Source: Phocaeicola sartorii JCM 17136 = DSM 21941
GTDB taxonomy: Bacteria > Bacteroidota > Bacteroidia > Bacteroidales > Bacteroidaceae
Direction: 5' to 3'
Assembly (NCBI RefSeq): GCF_000614185.1
Contig: NZ_BAKM01000003.1
Location: 124,001 to 188,000 of the forward strand
DNA: 64,000 nucleotides
Part shown: positions 48,487 through 58,160 of the stretch, in pieces
Position numbering within the stretch: the first letter of the stretch is position 1
Layout: each line of letters starts with the position of its first letter
Translations under genes and position numbers: made by a program
Notes under the pieces: model-generated
Seen by the model: the letters and a program-made list of their open reading frames with translations, nothing else
The model's database searches: none
What the model was told of the DNA's origin: nothing

Positions 48487-49575
48487 ATGAAAAAGAATTG
48501 GTACAAAATGACTTTAATGACAGTGGCGCTGGGTGCTTTCACTGCTTGTAGCGATGATGATAACAATATTCCTGAACCTCCTGTGACAATTCCCACGGAA
48601 ACTGTCGGAGCGTATATCCTCAATACCGGAAACTGGGGCGGAAACGACGCTTCCATCCAATATATGGACATAGAAAAAGGAACAGTCAGTGCCGACCTCT
48701 ATGCTAGCGCCAACGGCGAAGCGTTGGGTGATTTAGGACAAGACCTCTGTCTGTATGGTTCCAAACTGTATACCACGGTAAGCGGTTCCTCTAAAGTTGT
48801 CATCATGGACAAAAATTGTAAAATCATTAAGAACATTCCTCTGACCAATTCTGAAAACCAACCCGTCAGTCCCCGTTACATGACTGCCGTAGACGGAAAT
48901 GTATATTTCACCGCATACGATGGCACAGTTTCCCGTTTGGACACCCTTTCAATGAATATTACAGGTAGTGTAGAGGTGGGAGACCATCCGGAAGCCTTAA
49001 CCAATGCCAATGGAAAACTGTATATTAATATTTCCGGATACGGAAGTGGAAAAAATGTTGCCGTAGTCGACCTCAAAACATTCACTAAGATAAAGGATAT
49101 TGAGGTAGTATTGAATCCTTATACCCAATGTATTACGGCAGATGACGGATATGTATATGTAGTATCTAACGGAAATTATGCAGGTGACCCCAAGAAGCCT
49201 GAAAGCGAATGGATTTATCAGACCATGCAACGCATCGACCCCCAAACGGATGAAGTGAAAAATATCTGTCCTGCCACTTATATCGCTAATAGCGGTGATA
49301 AAATGTACCTCTTATATGCAGAATTTTATTTACCCAATACGCACAAGGCCGCTATCTATGATTTGAAAACCGGAAAAGAGTCTTCATTCATTGACATTGC
49401 ATCAATACCCTCCCCCTCTTCTATGGACATTGATCCAATTACAGGGGACGTTTACATCAGTAATGCTCCTTACGGCAGCACTTCTGACTTGATGATTTAT
49501 GACAAAGACGGCAACTTTAAAAAGAAGCTATCTGCCGGATATGCAACCGCCAAAGTAGTTTTTGTCACTAAATAA
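48487..49575 (+). CDS. btuG: BtuG-type surface B12-binding lipoprotein (DUF5074/YncE-like propeller)
   Basis: 362 residues. Lipoprotein signal with Cys in 'LGAFTACSDDDNN'; the acidic 'SDDD' right after the Cys is the surface-export signal of Bacteroides. The rest is a beta-propeller of YncE/DUF5074 type with repeats such as 'DLCLYGSKLYTTVSGSSKVVIMD', 'YMTAVDGNVYFTAYDGTVSRLD' and 'CITADDGYVYVVSNGN'. In Bacteroides thetaiotaomicron, BtuG binds cobalamin very tightly at the cell surface and works with BtuB. Assignment here rests on fold, surface signal and place between btuB and btuF. Confidence 0.85.
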   Translation: MKKNWYKMTLMTVALGAFTACSDDDNNIPEPPVTIPTETVGAYILNTGNWGGNDASIQYMDIEKGTVSADLYASANGEALGDLGQDLCLYGSKLYTTVSGSSKVVIMDKNCKIIKNIPLTNSENQPVSPRYMTAVDGNVYFTAYDGTVSRLDTLSMNITGSVEVGDHPEALTNANGKLYINISGYGSGKNVAVVDLKTFTKIKDIEVVLNPYTQCITADDGYVYVVSNGNYAGDPKKPESEWIYQTMQRIDPQTDEVKNICPATYIANSGDKMYLLYAEFYLPNTHKAAIYDLKTGKESSFIDIASIPSPSSMDIDPITGDVYISNAPYGSTSDLMIYDKDGNFKKKLSAGYATAKVVFVTK

Positions 49576-49585
49576 CCTATAAAGA

Positions 49586-50722
49586 ATGAAACAATTTTCT
49601 CTCTTTATCCATCTAATGCTTTCAGTCTTGCTTCTTTCCGCCTGCGGCGGAAGGAGCAAGACTTCTTCTGTTATAGAAGCAGAAGAAACAATCTCTTTGC
49701 GTTATGCAGAGAACCTCAGTCTGTCTGCAACCGAAGACTATACCATCGCCCGCCTACGCAATCCATGGGATACGACCCGGATACTGCATACCTATGTCTT
49801 GGTTGACAAAGAAAAGTCCCTGCCTGCCGACTTGCCCGAAGGGACACTTGTCCGCACGCCATTGAGCAAGGCCGTTGTTTACTCATCCGTACATTGCGGA
49901 TTGCTCAGCCAGATTGGCGCTTTGAAGAGTATTGGAGGAGTCTGCGATTTGAAGTATATCAAACTGCAAGAAGTGCAGGATGGCTGCCGCACAGGAAGCA
50001 TCGCCGACGTAGGGAATGGAATGAACCCAGATATAGAAAAGATAATCGACCTGCACCCCGATGCCATTATGCTCTCCCCCTTTGAGAACAGTGGCGGATA
50101 CGGACGGGTGGAGAAACTCAACATCCCCATTATCGAATGTGCGGACTACATGGAAACTTCGGCCTTGGGACGTGCCGAATGGATGCGTTTCTACGGCCTT
50201 CTGTTCGGTGAGGCACAAAAAGCGGACAGCTTGTTTGCCGAAGTAGAGAAGAACTATCATGAGCTGAAAGCATTGGTTGCCCCCCTTTCATCTGCACCGA
50301 GTGTAATCAGCGAACTGAAAAACGGTTCGGCCTGGTATGTTCCGGGAGGGAAAAGTACTTCGGCACGGATTTATGCAGATGCAGGAGCCAATTACGTATT
50401 TGCCGCCGATGAGCATAGCGGTTCCGTTCCCCTAGCCTTCGAAACGGTATTCGATAAAGGTCAGAACGCAGATTTCTGGCTCATCAAATATAATCAGGCT
50501 ATAGACAAGACATATAAGGAATTGGAGCAGGACTATGCTCCCTACACCGGTTTCCGTGCATTCAAGGAACGCAACATTTATGGATGCAACACCGGGAAAG
50601 TAGACTTTTACGAAGATTCCCCTTTCCATCCCGACCGATTACTGAAAGATTTGATAAAAATCTTCCATCCTAACCTATTGGAAGGATATGAATTAAAATA
50701 TTTCACTAAATTAGCGGAGTAA
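49586..50722 (+). CDS. btuF: ABC transporter substrate-binding lipoprotein, BtuF type
   Basis: 378 residues. Lipoprotein signal MKQFSLFIHLMLSVLLLSAC. The class III periplasmic-binding fold shows 'KAVVYSSVHCGLLSQIGALKSIGGVCD', 'GNGMNPDIEKIIDLHPDAIMLSPF', 'NIPIIECADYMETSALGRAEWMRFYGLL' and the C-terminal 'FYEDSPFHPDRLLKDLIKIFHP'. Such proteins bind cobalamin, haem or siderophores; location between btuG and btuC under a cobalamin riboswitch indicates cobalamin. It hands the ligand to BtuCD in the inner membrane. Start 10 bases after btuG. Frame intact. Confidence 0.9.
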   Translation: MKQFSLFIHLMLSVLLLSACGGRSKTSSVIEAEETISLRYAENLSLSATEDYTIARLRNPWDTTRILHTYVLVDKEKSLPADLPEGTLVRTPLSKAVVYSSVHCGLLSQIGALKSIGGVCDLKYIKLQEVQDGCRTGSIADVGNGMNPDIEKIIDLHPDAIMLSPFENSGGYGRVEKLNIPIIECADYMETSALGRAEWMRFYGLLFGEAQKADSLFAEVEKNYHELKALVAPLSSAPSVISELKNGSAWYVPGGKSTSARIYADAGANYVFAADEHSGSVPLAFETVFDKGQNADFWLIKYNQAIDKTYKELEQDYAPYTGFRAFKERNIYGCNTGKVDFYEDSPFHPDRLLKDLIKIFHPNLLEGYELKYFTKLAE

Positions 50723-50723
50723 A

Positions 50724-50815
50724 CCACCGTAGGGGCAGGGTTTGCCTGCCCGAATACACATAGAAAGATGTATTTGTGAATGTGTTCGGGCGGGCAGACC
50801 CCGCCCCTACGGTGG
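50724..50815. repeat. REP-like long inverted repeat between btuF and btuC
   Basis: The left arm begins CCACCGTAGGGGCAGGGTTT (50724-50743) and runs to about 50760; the right arm (50781-50815) is its reverse complement with only three substitutions plus a 2-base length difference. In RNA two of these form G-U pairs. The GC-rich arms differ from the surroundings. It starts one base after the btuF stop and ends 21 bases before btuC. Confidence 0.85.
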
Positions 50816-50836
50816 GCGCAACTCAAAACAATACCA

Positions 50837-51868
50837 ATGAGAAACAAAGGAACGAAATACGGTATCATACTGCTCCTCCTCATCCTTGCATTGACAGGAG
50901 CCAACCTGCTGTTCGGCTCGGTAAACATCCCTGCCGAGGCGGTGTGGCACATCCTTACAGGCAATGAAGTGGAAAAGGCGAGTTGGAGTTTCATAGTCTG
51001 GGAATCCCGTCTGCCACAAGCCATTACCGCCCTGCTCTGCGGAATGGCATTAGCCTCATCGGGACTGATGTTGCAAACCACATTCAATAACCCTTTGGCT
51101 GACCCTTCCATACTGGGCATCAGTTCGGGAGCCAGTTTGGGAGTCGCCCTGGTCATGCTGGCAGGGGCAGGTACGATTACTGCCGGAGTTTTCACTTTAT
51201 CCGGATTCCTGTCCGTCATTATCGGAGCATTCATAGGCTCCATGCTGGTGATGGGAATCATCCTGTTCTTCTCCACCTTGATAAAAAACAGCATCATGCT
51301 GCTTATTATAGGTATCATGATAGGGTATATCACTTCATCCGCCATCTCCCTGCTCAACTTCTTCGCCACGGCAGAAGGCGTACACTCTTATATGATTTGG
51401 GGAATGGGAAACTTCGGAGGAGTATCTTTACAACAGCTTCCCTTCTTCTCGTTGGTCACGGCGGCGGGACTGCTGATTACCATACTCTTGATAAAGCCTC
51501 TGAATGCATTGCTGCTGGGCACACGCTATGCCGAAAACCTGGGAATCAACATCCGCCGCACGCGCAACCTGCTGCTGCTCGCCACCGGATTACTGACAGC
51601 AGTAACTACCGCTTTCTGCGGCCCGATTTCCTTTATCGGACTGGCCGTGCCTCATATCGCCCGCCTCATGCTAGGAACCTCCAACCATAACTCCCTGCTG
51701 CCTGTCACCATGCTGACGGGAGGAGCCATTGCCCTGCTCTGTAATTTCATCTGTATTCTGCCGGGCGAGGCAGGTATCATTCCGCTGAATGCCGTCACTC
51801 CGGTCATTGGTGCGCCCATTATTATTTATGTCATTGTGAACCAACGTAAAATCCAGTACTTCAACTAA
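50837..51868 (+). CDS. btuC: Cobalamin ABC transporter permease
   Basis: 343 residues from the ATG at 50837 (MRNKGTKYGIILLLLIL); the open frame extends upstream into the inverted repeat, which is not coding. About ten membrane helices of the FecCD/BtuC type, with 'WESRLPQAITALLCGMALASSGLMLQTTFNNPLADPSILG', 'GISSGASLG', 'TRRTRN'-like cytoplasmic loop ('LGINIRRTRNLLLLATG') and the ATPase-coupling 'CGPISFIGLAVPHIARL'. The stop and the btuD start overlap as TAATG at 51866-51870, so translation is coupled. Confidence 0.94.
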   Translation: MRNKGTKYGIILLLLILALTGANLLFGSVNIPAEAVWHILTGNEVEKASWSFIVWESRLPQAITALLCGMALASSGLMLQTTFNNPLADPSILGISSGASLGVALVMLAGAGTITAGVFTLSGFLSVIIGAFIGSMLVMGIILFFSTLIKNSIMLLIIGIMIGYITSSAISLLNFFATAEGVHSYMIWGMGNFGGVSLQQLPFFSLVTAAGLLITILLIKPLNALLLGTRYAENLGINIRRTRNLLLLATGLLTAVTTAFCGPISFIGLAVPHIARLMLGTSNHNSLLPVTMLTGGAIALLCNFICILPGEAGIIPLNAVTPVIGAPIIIYVIVNQRKIQYFN

Positions 51869-52874
51869 TGGAAAAGCAAGCTGTCATCACCGCCACAGAC
51901 CTGTGCATAGGTTATCGCACCCATAAAGGAGAGAAGAAAGTGCACGAACATCTTTCTTTCCGGCTTTATCCGGGAGAACTGACCAGTCTGCTTGGAGCCA
52001 ACGGAGCCGGAAAGTCCACCTTGCTCCGCACCCTGTCCGCCTCGCAGCCTTCCCTGGCAGGAGAATTGCACTTGCAGGGCAAGCCTTTGCAGCAGTATTC
52101 GGAAAAGGAACGTTCGCGCACCATCGGCGTGGTCCTGACAGACAAGACACAAGCCGGAGGATTGACCGTGTATGAACTGGTAGCTTGGGCCGCCAACCGC
52201 ACACGGGTTTCTTCGGCAGACTGCATTCCAAAGACCGTCTCATTATCAAAGAAGCATTGGAAGCCGTAGGCATTGCCCACAAAGCCGAAAGCTACACCGC
52301 CGAACTTTCGGACGGAGAACGGCAAAAGGTAATGATAGCCAAAGCATTGGTGCAGGAATGTCCGCTTATCATCCTGGATGAGCCGACCGCTTTTCTGGAC
52401 GTGGTGAGCCGCATAGAAATCATGACCCTGCTGCACCGCCTGGCGGTGGAGCAAAACAAAGCCATCCTGCTATCTACCCATGACATAGAACAAGCCCTGG
52501 TACTGTCGGACAAGCTTTGGCTGCTGTCCAAAGAGACAGGGCTGCAATGCGGGGGGACGGAAGACATGATTCTGAATCACCGTATGGACACGCTGTTCTC
52601 ACACAGCAATATCCGGTTCGATTATGACCATGGCATTTACTATCCTACCGTGAACGGAAAGCAGGAAATAACGGTGGAAGCAACCGACGAGACCTTACTG
52701 CACTGGACCATCAATGCGCTGAACCGTCATGGCTATACCTGCCTGCCATCCGAGGAAAAGAACAGGAATATGCCTCATCTCCTTGCATTATCGCCTGATA
52801 AACTGACACTTATACGGGAAGGAGAAACACAGACGTATCCCTCCTTCGAAAGCTTATTGGCACAATTCAATTAA
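51868..52874 (+). CDS. btuD: Cobalamin ABC transporter ATP-binding protein (one frameshift)
   Basis: About 335 residues. Walker A 'LLGANGAGKSTLLRTL', Q-loop region near 'RTIGVVLTDKTQAGGLTVYELV', signature 'AELSDGERQKVMIAKAL', Walker B 'CPLIILDEPTAFLD', and H-loop 'ILLSTHDIEQAL'. A T is missing at about 52185: 'ELVAWAANR' should read ELVALGRQPHTGFFGRLHS, where the second frame begins. After the ATPase there is an extra C-terminal part of about 100 residues. It powers BtuC. It overlaps btuC by one base and is the last gene of the B12 operon. Confidence 0.92.
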
Positions 52875-53051
52875 AGGATGCAAGTTCTTCAAACTGCCTT
52901 ACGGATTTTAACCGGAAGGCTAAGCCTTTTCTTACTGGAGGTTAAGGGATTATCGGCAAATTAAAGATGTACTACTTCCCAACTTTCAACAAGATCCTCT
53001 TTTATTCTTTTAACCTCTCCGATTCGTTTTCCTGATAATCATCCTTCTTTT

Positions 53052-53082
53052 TTTGTTTTTTAGGCATAAAATAATATATTTG
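53052..53082 (+). promoter_or_regulatory. Promoter of the small membrane protein gene
   Basis: TTTG (53052-53055), 19 bases, TATATTTG (53075-53082). Between the btuD stop and this promoter I see nothing else recognisable. Confidence 0.6.
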
Positions 53083-53147
53083 TCACACCAAAAGAATCAC
53101 TAATGAAAGTATAGTACTAATTGCCAAAGATTAAATTTATAAAAGCC

Positions 53148-53573
53148 ATGTTTTACAAATTTGGATTGAACTATGTAATTCCTGTTATAAGAATAATGTT
53201 ATCCAACAATCGGTTATATCCTGTAACACCTAAAGGTGAAGTATATGATATTCTTTGGAGAATAACATGCCTAATTATGACTGAAATTTTAATGCCATTC
53301 ACTATCCTTTTTATTATTTGGGCACGTATAGACAAACCTGTTTCACGCCCACTGATATATTGGATTATTGGAATTGCCATCATCACAGCCATTTTATTTT
53401 CTATAAAATTAAAGAGAGAGAAAGTATGTGAATTGTTTATAGAAGAGGCAGATAAACTGACCAAAGAAGAACATCGCCAAAGAAAGAAAGCACTTGCGAC
53501 CACATTCCTATTATATTACATGACACTTCCTGTAAGTGTAGTTCTTACAGCTTGGCTGACAGACATACTATAA
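53148..53573 (+). CDS. Small membrane protein, unrecognised
   Basis: 141 residues from the ATG at 53148; an in-frame start at 53121 (non-ATG) is possible but less likely. Three hydrophobic segments are visible: 'LIMTEILMPFTILFIIWA', 'LIYWIIGIAIITAILFSI' and near the end 'TTFLLYYMTLPVSVVLTAWL'. Between the second and third is a charged helix ('REKVCELFIEEADKLTKEEHRQRKK'). I do not recognise a family. The codon pattern and AT-richness are like the neighbourhood. It stands alone with its own promoter, between the B12 operon and a TonB-dependent receptor. Confidence 0.6.
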   Translation: MFYKFGLNYVIPVIRIMLSNNRLYPVTPKGEVYDILWRITCLIMTEILMPFTILFIIWARIDKPVSRPLIYWIIGIAIITAILFSIKLKREKVCELFIEEADKLTKEEHRQRKKALATTFLLYYMTLPVSVVLTAWLTDIL

Positions 53574-53782
53574 GATCTCTATCGAATTAATACTAGTCAA
53601 AATCCAGTTATAAGAGTAGTGTACTTTTATAACCGGTTATAAAGAAGCTGTTTTTTGTTCTTTATGGTTGTAGGTGCTTTCATGGTGGCAAAGAAATAAG
53701 GCAGTGTGACAGCGATGTTTTCATTTCAAGTATCATTCATCATTTAATTCCGCAAACAGGCTATTTTTATAAACCAATTAAG

Positions 53783-53790
53783 TATCTTTG
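53783..53790 (+). promoter_or_regulatory. -7 promoter box of the TonB-dependent receptor gene
   Basis: TATCTTTG, exact consensus, 51 bases before the ATG at 53841. Between 53574 and this point only a weak hairpin (CAGTTATAAGAGTA with TACTTTTATAACCG) is seen. Confidence 0.5.
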
Positions 53791-53840
53791 GTTGTTATAA
53801 TAAAAACAGTCTCAAACGAAAATGAACTACATACTATAAA

Positions 53841-56214
53841 ATGAAGTTTTTTTATTCCTCTTTTTAGGGTGCATTCTCATCCTGCCTGCACAGGCGCAAA
53901 CCCAAGGCTATGCCGTCCGCGGAAAAGTCATTGACCGCCTTACACGGCAAGGTGTTCCCTATGCCAATGTCATGATAGAAGGGAAAGCCGGAGTAGGTGC
54001 CGCAACAGATTCTACGGGCGTATTCCTTATCCCCAAGGTTGCTCCCGGCATCTGCCGCCTGATAGTCTCTTGTCTGGGATATAAGGGAACGGTATCTTCT
54101 GAATATATGATTTCTGCGGGAACTCCATTGATAGAAATCGAACTGGCAGAGGACAGCAATGCATTGGATGAAGTCACCGTGACCCCATCCGTTTTCCGGC
54201 GGACAACGGAAAGCCCCGTCAGCCTCAGGGTCATCGGATTGCAGGATATGGAGAAGAACCCCGGTTCCAACCGGGATGTATCACGCATAGTACGATCTTA
54301 TCCCGGCGTGTCCTTCTCGCCGATAGGTTACCGCAACGACTTGATTGTGCGGGGAGGAGGTCCTGCCGAAAACCGTTTCTACATGGATGGCATCGAGATA
54401 CCGAACATCAACCATTTCTCCACCCAGGGAGCATCGGGCGGTCCGGTAAGCATTGTAAACGCCGACTTGATACGGGAAATTAATTTTTATACCGGAGCAT
54501 TCCCCGCCAACCGTTCGGGAGCACTGAGTGCTGTTCTTGATTTCAGTCTGCGGGACGGAGACCCGGATAAACAAACGTTTAAGGGAACGCTCGGAGCATC
54601 CGAGATTTCATTAAGCGGAAGCGGACATTTCAATAAACGGACCACTTATCTGTTTTCCATCCGTCAGTCCTATCTTCAATTATTGTTCAAAATGCTGGGA
54701 CTTCCGTTCCTGCCCAATTACATTGATGGACAGGTGAAAATCAAATCGCACCTGTCTGATTCCGACGAACTGACCTTCCTTGCCTTGGCAGGCATCGACA
54801 AAATGAAACTGAATACGGACGAGAAAGGAGAAGATGCGGAATATTTATTGAGTTATCTTCCCCAAATCAATCAGGAGACATTCACTGTAGGGGCATCCTA
54901 CCGCCATTATGCAGGCCATCACACCCAAAGCATTTACCTCAGCCACAATTACCTGAACAACCGAAACGTGAAATACAGAAACAATGACGAATCTTCGGAA
55001 GACAACCTGACTCTGAGGCTCCGCTCTGTAGAACAAAAGACTTCTTTAAGGGCCGAAAACCGTTCTTATCTGAATCAATGGACGTTGAGAGAGGGAGTGG
55101 AAGCCAGTTACTCGCAATATACCAACCGAACCCTGCAACGTCTCTACCAGGCTCAAGCCGAAGTAAGTGATTATAAAACCGATTTAGGTATATGGAGCTG
55201 GGGGCTGTTTGTCTCCGCCGACTATACTTCACCCGACAAGCGTTTCACCTCCTCCATAGGAGTGCGTTCGGACGCTTCGGATTACGGCACAATGTCCCGC
55301 ATGTGGAAACAAATTTCTCCAAGGCTATCCCTGGCTATGCCTTTAACGAACAATGGTCTGTAGGAGGAAACATCGGAATCTATTATCAGCTTCCCCCCTA
55401 TACCGCACTGGGATTTAAAGACGAATCGGGCAAACTGATAAACCGGGAGTTGGACTATACACGAGTCACTTCGGGAAGCATCGGCATGGACTGGCATCCT
55501 GACAGCAGACTCGCCTTCTCCATCGAAGGTTTCTACAAGCAATATGGCAACATTCCGCTTTCTTTAGCCGACCATATTCCTCTGGCTTGCAAGGGCAATG
55601 ATTACGGAGTGTCCGGCAACGAAGCGCTGGTATCCTCCGCCCAAGGGCAATCCTATGGAATCGAACTGCTTGCCAGATGGCAAGTGCCGGAAAAAATAAG
55701 TCTGACAGGCTCTCTGACCGTATTCCGCAGTGAATACAGAAACAGCAAAGCCAGCTCTTATATCCCGTCGGCATGGGATAACCGCTTTATACTGAATATG
55801 AGCGGCACCTGGGAGTTGCCGCGCCGCTGGAGTATCGGAGGCAAACTGAGTTATATAGGGGGTACTCCCTATACGCCATACGACATAGAGAAATCATCTT
55901 TGGTGGAAGCATGGGATGCGCAAGGACGTCCTTATCATGACTATACCCTGTATAACACAGAGCGTCTGGGCAACTTTGCCCAAGTGGATGTACGGGTGGA
56001 CAAGAATTATTATTTCCGGCATTGGAGGTTGGGAGTGTATATTGATTTGCAGAATGTGACGGGCAGCCGGTTGAAGCAACCGGATGTGTTAATGAGTACG
56101 GGGGAGATTGATAATCCGTCGGCCCCTCTTGCCGAACAGAGGTATAAAATGAAGTATTTGAAACAAGAAAGCGGAACCTTGATTCCCACGCTGGGGATTA
56201 CGGTGGAGTTTTGA
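53841..56214 (+). CDS. TonB-dependent receptor with carboxypeptidase-regulatory-like domain (two frameshifts)
   Basis: About 791 residues. From the ATG at 53841, adding one T to the run of seven at 53847-53853 gives the signal peptide MKFFLFLFLGCILILPAQAQ, continuous with 'VRGKVIDRLTRQGVPYANVMIEG' (carboxypeptidase-D-like domain). The plug follows ('RDVSRIVRSYPGVSFSPIGYRNDLIVRGGGPAENRFYMDGIEIPNINHF' region), then the barrel. A second break near 55335 joins 'QISPRLSLA' to YAFNEQWSVGGNIG. The end 'SGTLIPTLGITVEF' is a normal barrel terminus. The substrate is unknown; no SusD partner is present and it has its own promoter after the B12 operon. Confidence 0.88.
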
Positions 56215-56326
56215 CCGTTGGTTTTATCTTATTGACGGTGAGAACGTTGTTTAGTCAAGCAGAAAGAACAGCTGATGAGTAAAAGGATGTATTGAAGAAG
56301 AGCCGCGGGTTTCCCCTTGGAAGTGA

Positions 56327-57139
56327 TTATTTCAGATGGACTTTCAAAACCAGTCCACCGGAAAAATAACGGCAACGGTTGAACTGAATTACTGCATTGA
56401 TGTGGTCTTTCCAGAAACTATATTCCGCACCAAGATTGATCGTATGGGAATCGTATTCTGCCATGAGAGTAAAACGATTGAGTGTTTCCGTCAGGAAGTG
56501 ATAGTTGGGAAGAGTAAAACGAAAGTTGATGCCAATGGCAGGTCCGTTGAGGGGATAGTCTTTGCGACGATTGTAAACATACGCCGCGTGCAAGCCCAGC
56601 CGACCGATATTATTAAGAGGGAGACGTTTAGTGAGAGCCAAATAATAACGGCTATAGAAACCATTCATCCGGGCGGAACTCATTTCTATCTTACTGCCCT
56701 CCGTCCACGAATTATTAAGAGCGTCATTCGCACCCAGCACAATTTGCGGAGTCCACAGTTTCCACCAGCCCTCCTTCCACAACCGTAACCGAACTGCAAA
56801 GTTACGATCCTGATTGACAAACCTCCCATACGTAGAAGGCACCCAGAAACCGGTGCCGTATGCCGGATCGTTTTCCACAGCCTTATGCAGTGTACAGATA
56901 TATGCCACCTCCAGCCAAGGGAATATAGTCACGTTAAGATAATAATTGAAAGTATCGTACGTCCACCGGGCAGGAGTGGCGTGTTTCTCCAGAAAGCCAC
57001 CGCCAACCATGAACGTCTTGTCACGCTGCATATCGGCAGTGGGCATATTCAGCATGCCCGTTGTTCCATAGGTGAACTGGGCATGTGCCATACCACCCAT
57101 TGCCCAGAGCAAGGACAAAGAGAGTATCAATTTCCTCAT
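56327..57139 (-). CDS. YjbH-like outer-membrane beta-barrel protein
   Basis: 270 residues from the ATG at 57139, with signal peptide MRKLILSLSLLWAMGGMAHAQ. It then reads 'FTYGTTGMLNMPTADMQRDKTFMVGGGFL', 'NYYLNVTIFPWLEVAYICTLH', 'GRFVNQDRNFAVRLRLW' and ends with alternating hydrophobic strands (INAVIQFNRCRYFSGGLVLKVHLK). The N-terminal pattern 'G-x-x-N-x-P-x-A...' resembles YjbH-type proteins linked to exopolysaccharide secretion; family assignment is tentative. The ATG overlaps the stop of the epimerase gene (ATGA), so it is the last gene of the polysaccharide operon and translationally coupled. Confidence 0.72.
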   Translation of the reverse strand: MRKLILSLSLLWAMGGMAHAQFTYGTTGMLNMPTADMQRDKTFMVGGGFLEKHATPARWTYDTFNYYLNVTIFPWLEVAYICTLHKAVENDPAYGTGFWVPSTYGRFVNQDRNFAVRLRLWKEGWWKLWTPQIVLGANDALNNSWTEGSKIEMSSARMNGFYSRYYLALTKRLPLNNIGRLGLHAAYVYNRRKDYPLNGPAIGINFRFTLPNYHFLTETLNRFTLMAEYDSHTINLGAEYSFWKDHINAVIQFNRCRYFSGGLVLKVHLK

Positions 57140-58149
57140 TGCAGGCACCGATTATCATTGTCTTTGTACCAGTCTGCCAGCGCTTCCTCAAATGTATAGT
57201 GAAAAGGATAGCCCGAGGCAACCAGTTTTTTTCCGCAGATATTCGTGGAGATCTGCAATTTTCTCACCCGTGCCGGACAGATGCCCATCGGAGAGCCTAT
57301 TGCTCCGGCTATACCAGCAGCAGTCATGATCAGCCATCCCGGCATGAAAGGAACTTTTACCTTCATATTTGTCACTCTTTTCATGGATTCTACGATGTGC
57401 TCTATCGTATAGGCGGGTTCGTAACAGCAATTGTACAGTTCCACCCCACTGTCGTGATGTTCCAATCTGTAAAGCATGAACCGCACCAGCTCCTTCACAT
57501 AGATACAGGCCTTGATGGTATCCTTGCGCCCCGGGTACATAAACTTATGCCCCCGAATGCCCCAATACAGACGGGTAAAATTACCGTTCTCCCCTCGCCC
57601 AAACACCACACCGGGACGGACAATGGTAAGCTGTCTTTCCGGACTCCCCGCCTGCCAGGCGACATGAATCTTTTCCGCAACCAGTTTGGATATACCGTAA
57701 GGAGTGTTGGGAGTAGACAGCGTGGTTTCTTCCTTCAGTTCCTCGGCCGCACCGTAAGGGGCTATGGAACTGGTAAAAACCATTTTCCGGATACCATGCC
57801 GATGGGCAAAGGCGCATACATTCTCCGCGCCACGGATATTTGTTTCAAAATAGGCAGGATCGGGATGACCGGGCGTGCGATGAACGGCGGCGAAGTTAAA
57901 AATCACATCATCGGGAGTGATATTTACTTTTTCCAACTCTATCGGTTGACGCACATCACAATAGATGAATGTGGCTGCATGCTCCTCCCCTTTTCTTAAG
58001 ACCGGTTTATAATTTTTCACAGTCGGCAACGGAGTACCCGGCTTTACAATATCCAAGTTGTAAATTCTTACTTCGGGATGTACTTCGTGCAAAAGATGGG
58101 CGAGGTGAGTACCGATGAAGCCGGTACCACCTGTAATAAAGTAATTCAT
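57136..58149 (-). CDS. NAD-dependent epimerase/dehydratase (SDR extended family)
   Basis: 337 residues. The Rossmann motif is 'MNYFITGGTGFIGTHLAHLL' (G-G-x-G-F-I-G), 'VIFNFAAVHRTPGHPDPAYFETNIRGAENV' holds the cofactor-side region, the Ser is in 'MVFTSSIAPYG', and the catalytic Y-x-x-x-K is in 'PNTPYGISKLVAEKIH'. It likely remodels a nucleotide sugar for the capsule or exopolysaccharide made by the adjacent glycosyltransferases; the exact sugar is unknown. It is 12 bases downstream of a glycosyltransferase gene and overlaps the YjbH-like gene by 4 bases. Confidence 0.9.
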   Translation of the reverse strand: MNYFITGGTGFIGTHLAHLLHEVHPEVRIYNLDIVKPGTPLPTVKNYKPVLRKGEEHAATFIYCDVRQPIELEKVNITPDDVIFNFAAVHRTPGHPDPAYFETNIRGAENVCAFAHRHGIRKMVFTSSIAPYGAAEELKEETTLSTPNTPYGISKLVAEKIHVAWQAGSPERQLTIVRPGVVFGRGENGNFTRLYWGIRGHKFMYPGRKDTIKACIYVKELVRFMLYRLEHHDSGVELYNCCYEPAYTIEHIVESMKRVTNMKVKVPFMPGWLIMTAAGIAGAIGSPMGICPARVRKLQISTNICGKKLVASGYPFHYTFEEALADWYKDNDNRCLQ

Positions 58150-58160
58150 TATAGAAAATA

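Noticed and set aside
50780..50836. N-terminal extension of btuC
   Set aside because: These codons come from the inverted repeat; the normal BtuC N-terminus begins at 50837.
57085..57999. Long plus-strand ORF of 304 codons
   Set aside because: It lies wholly antisense to the epimerase and YjbH-like genes and its protein sequence (many His, Cys, Arg) looks like an antisense shadow.
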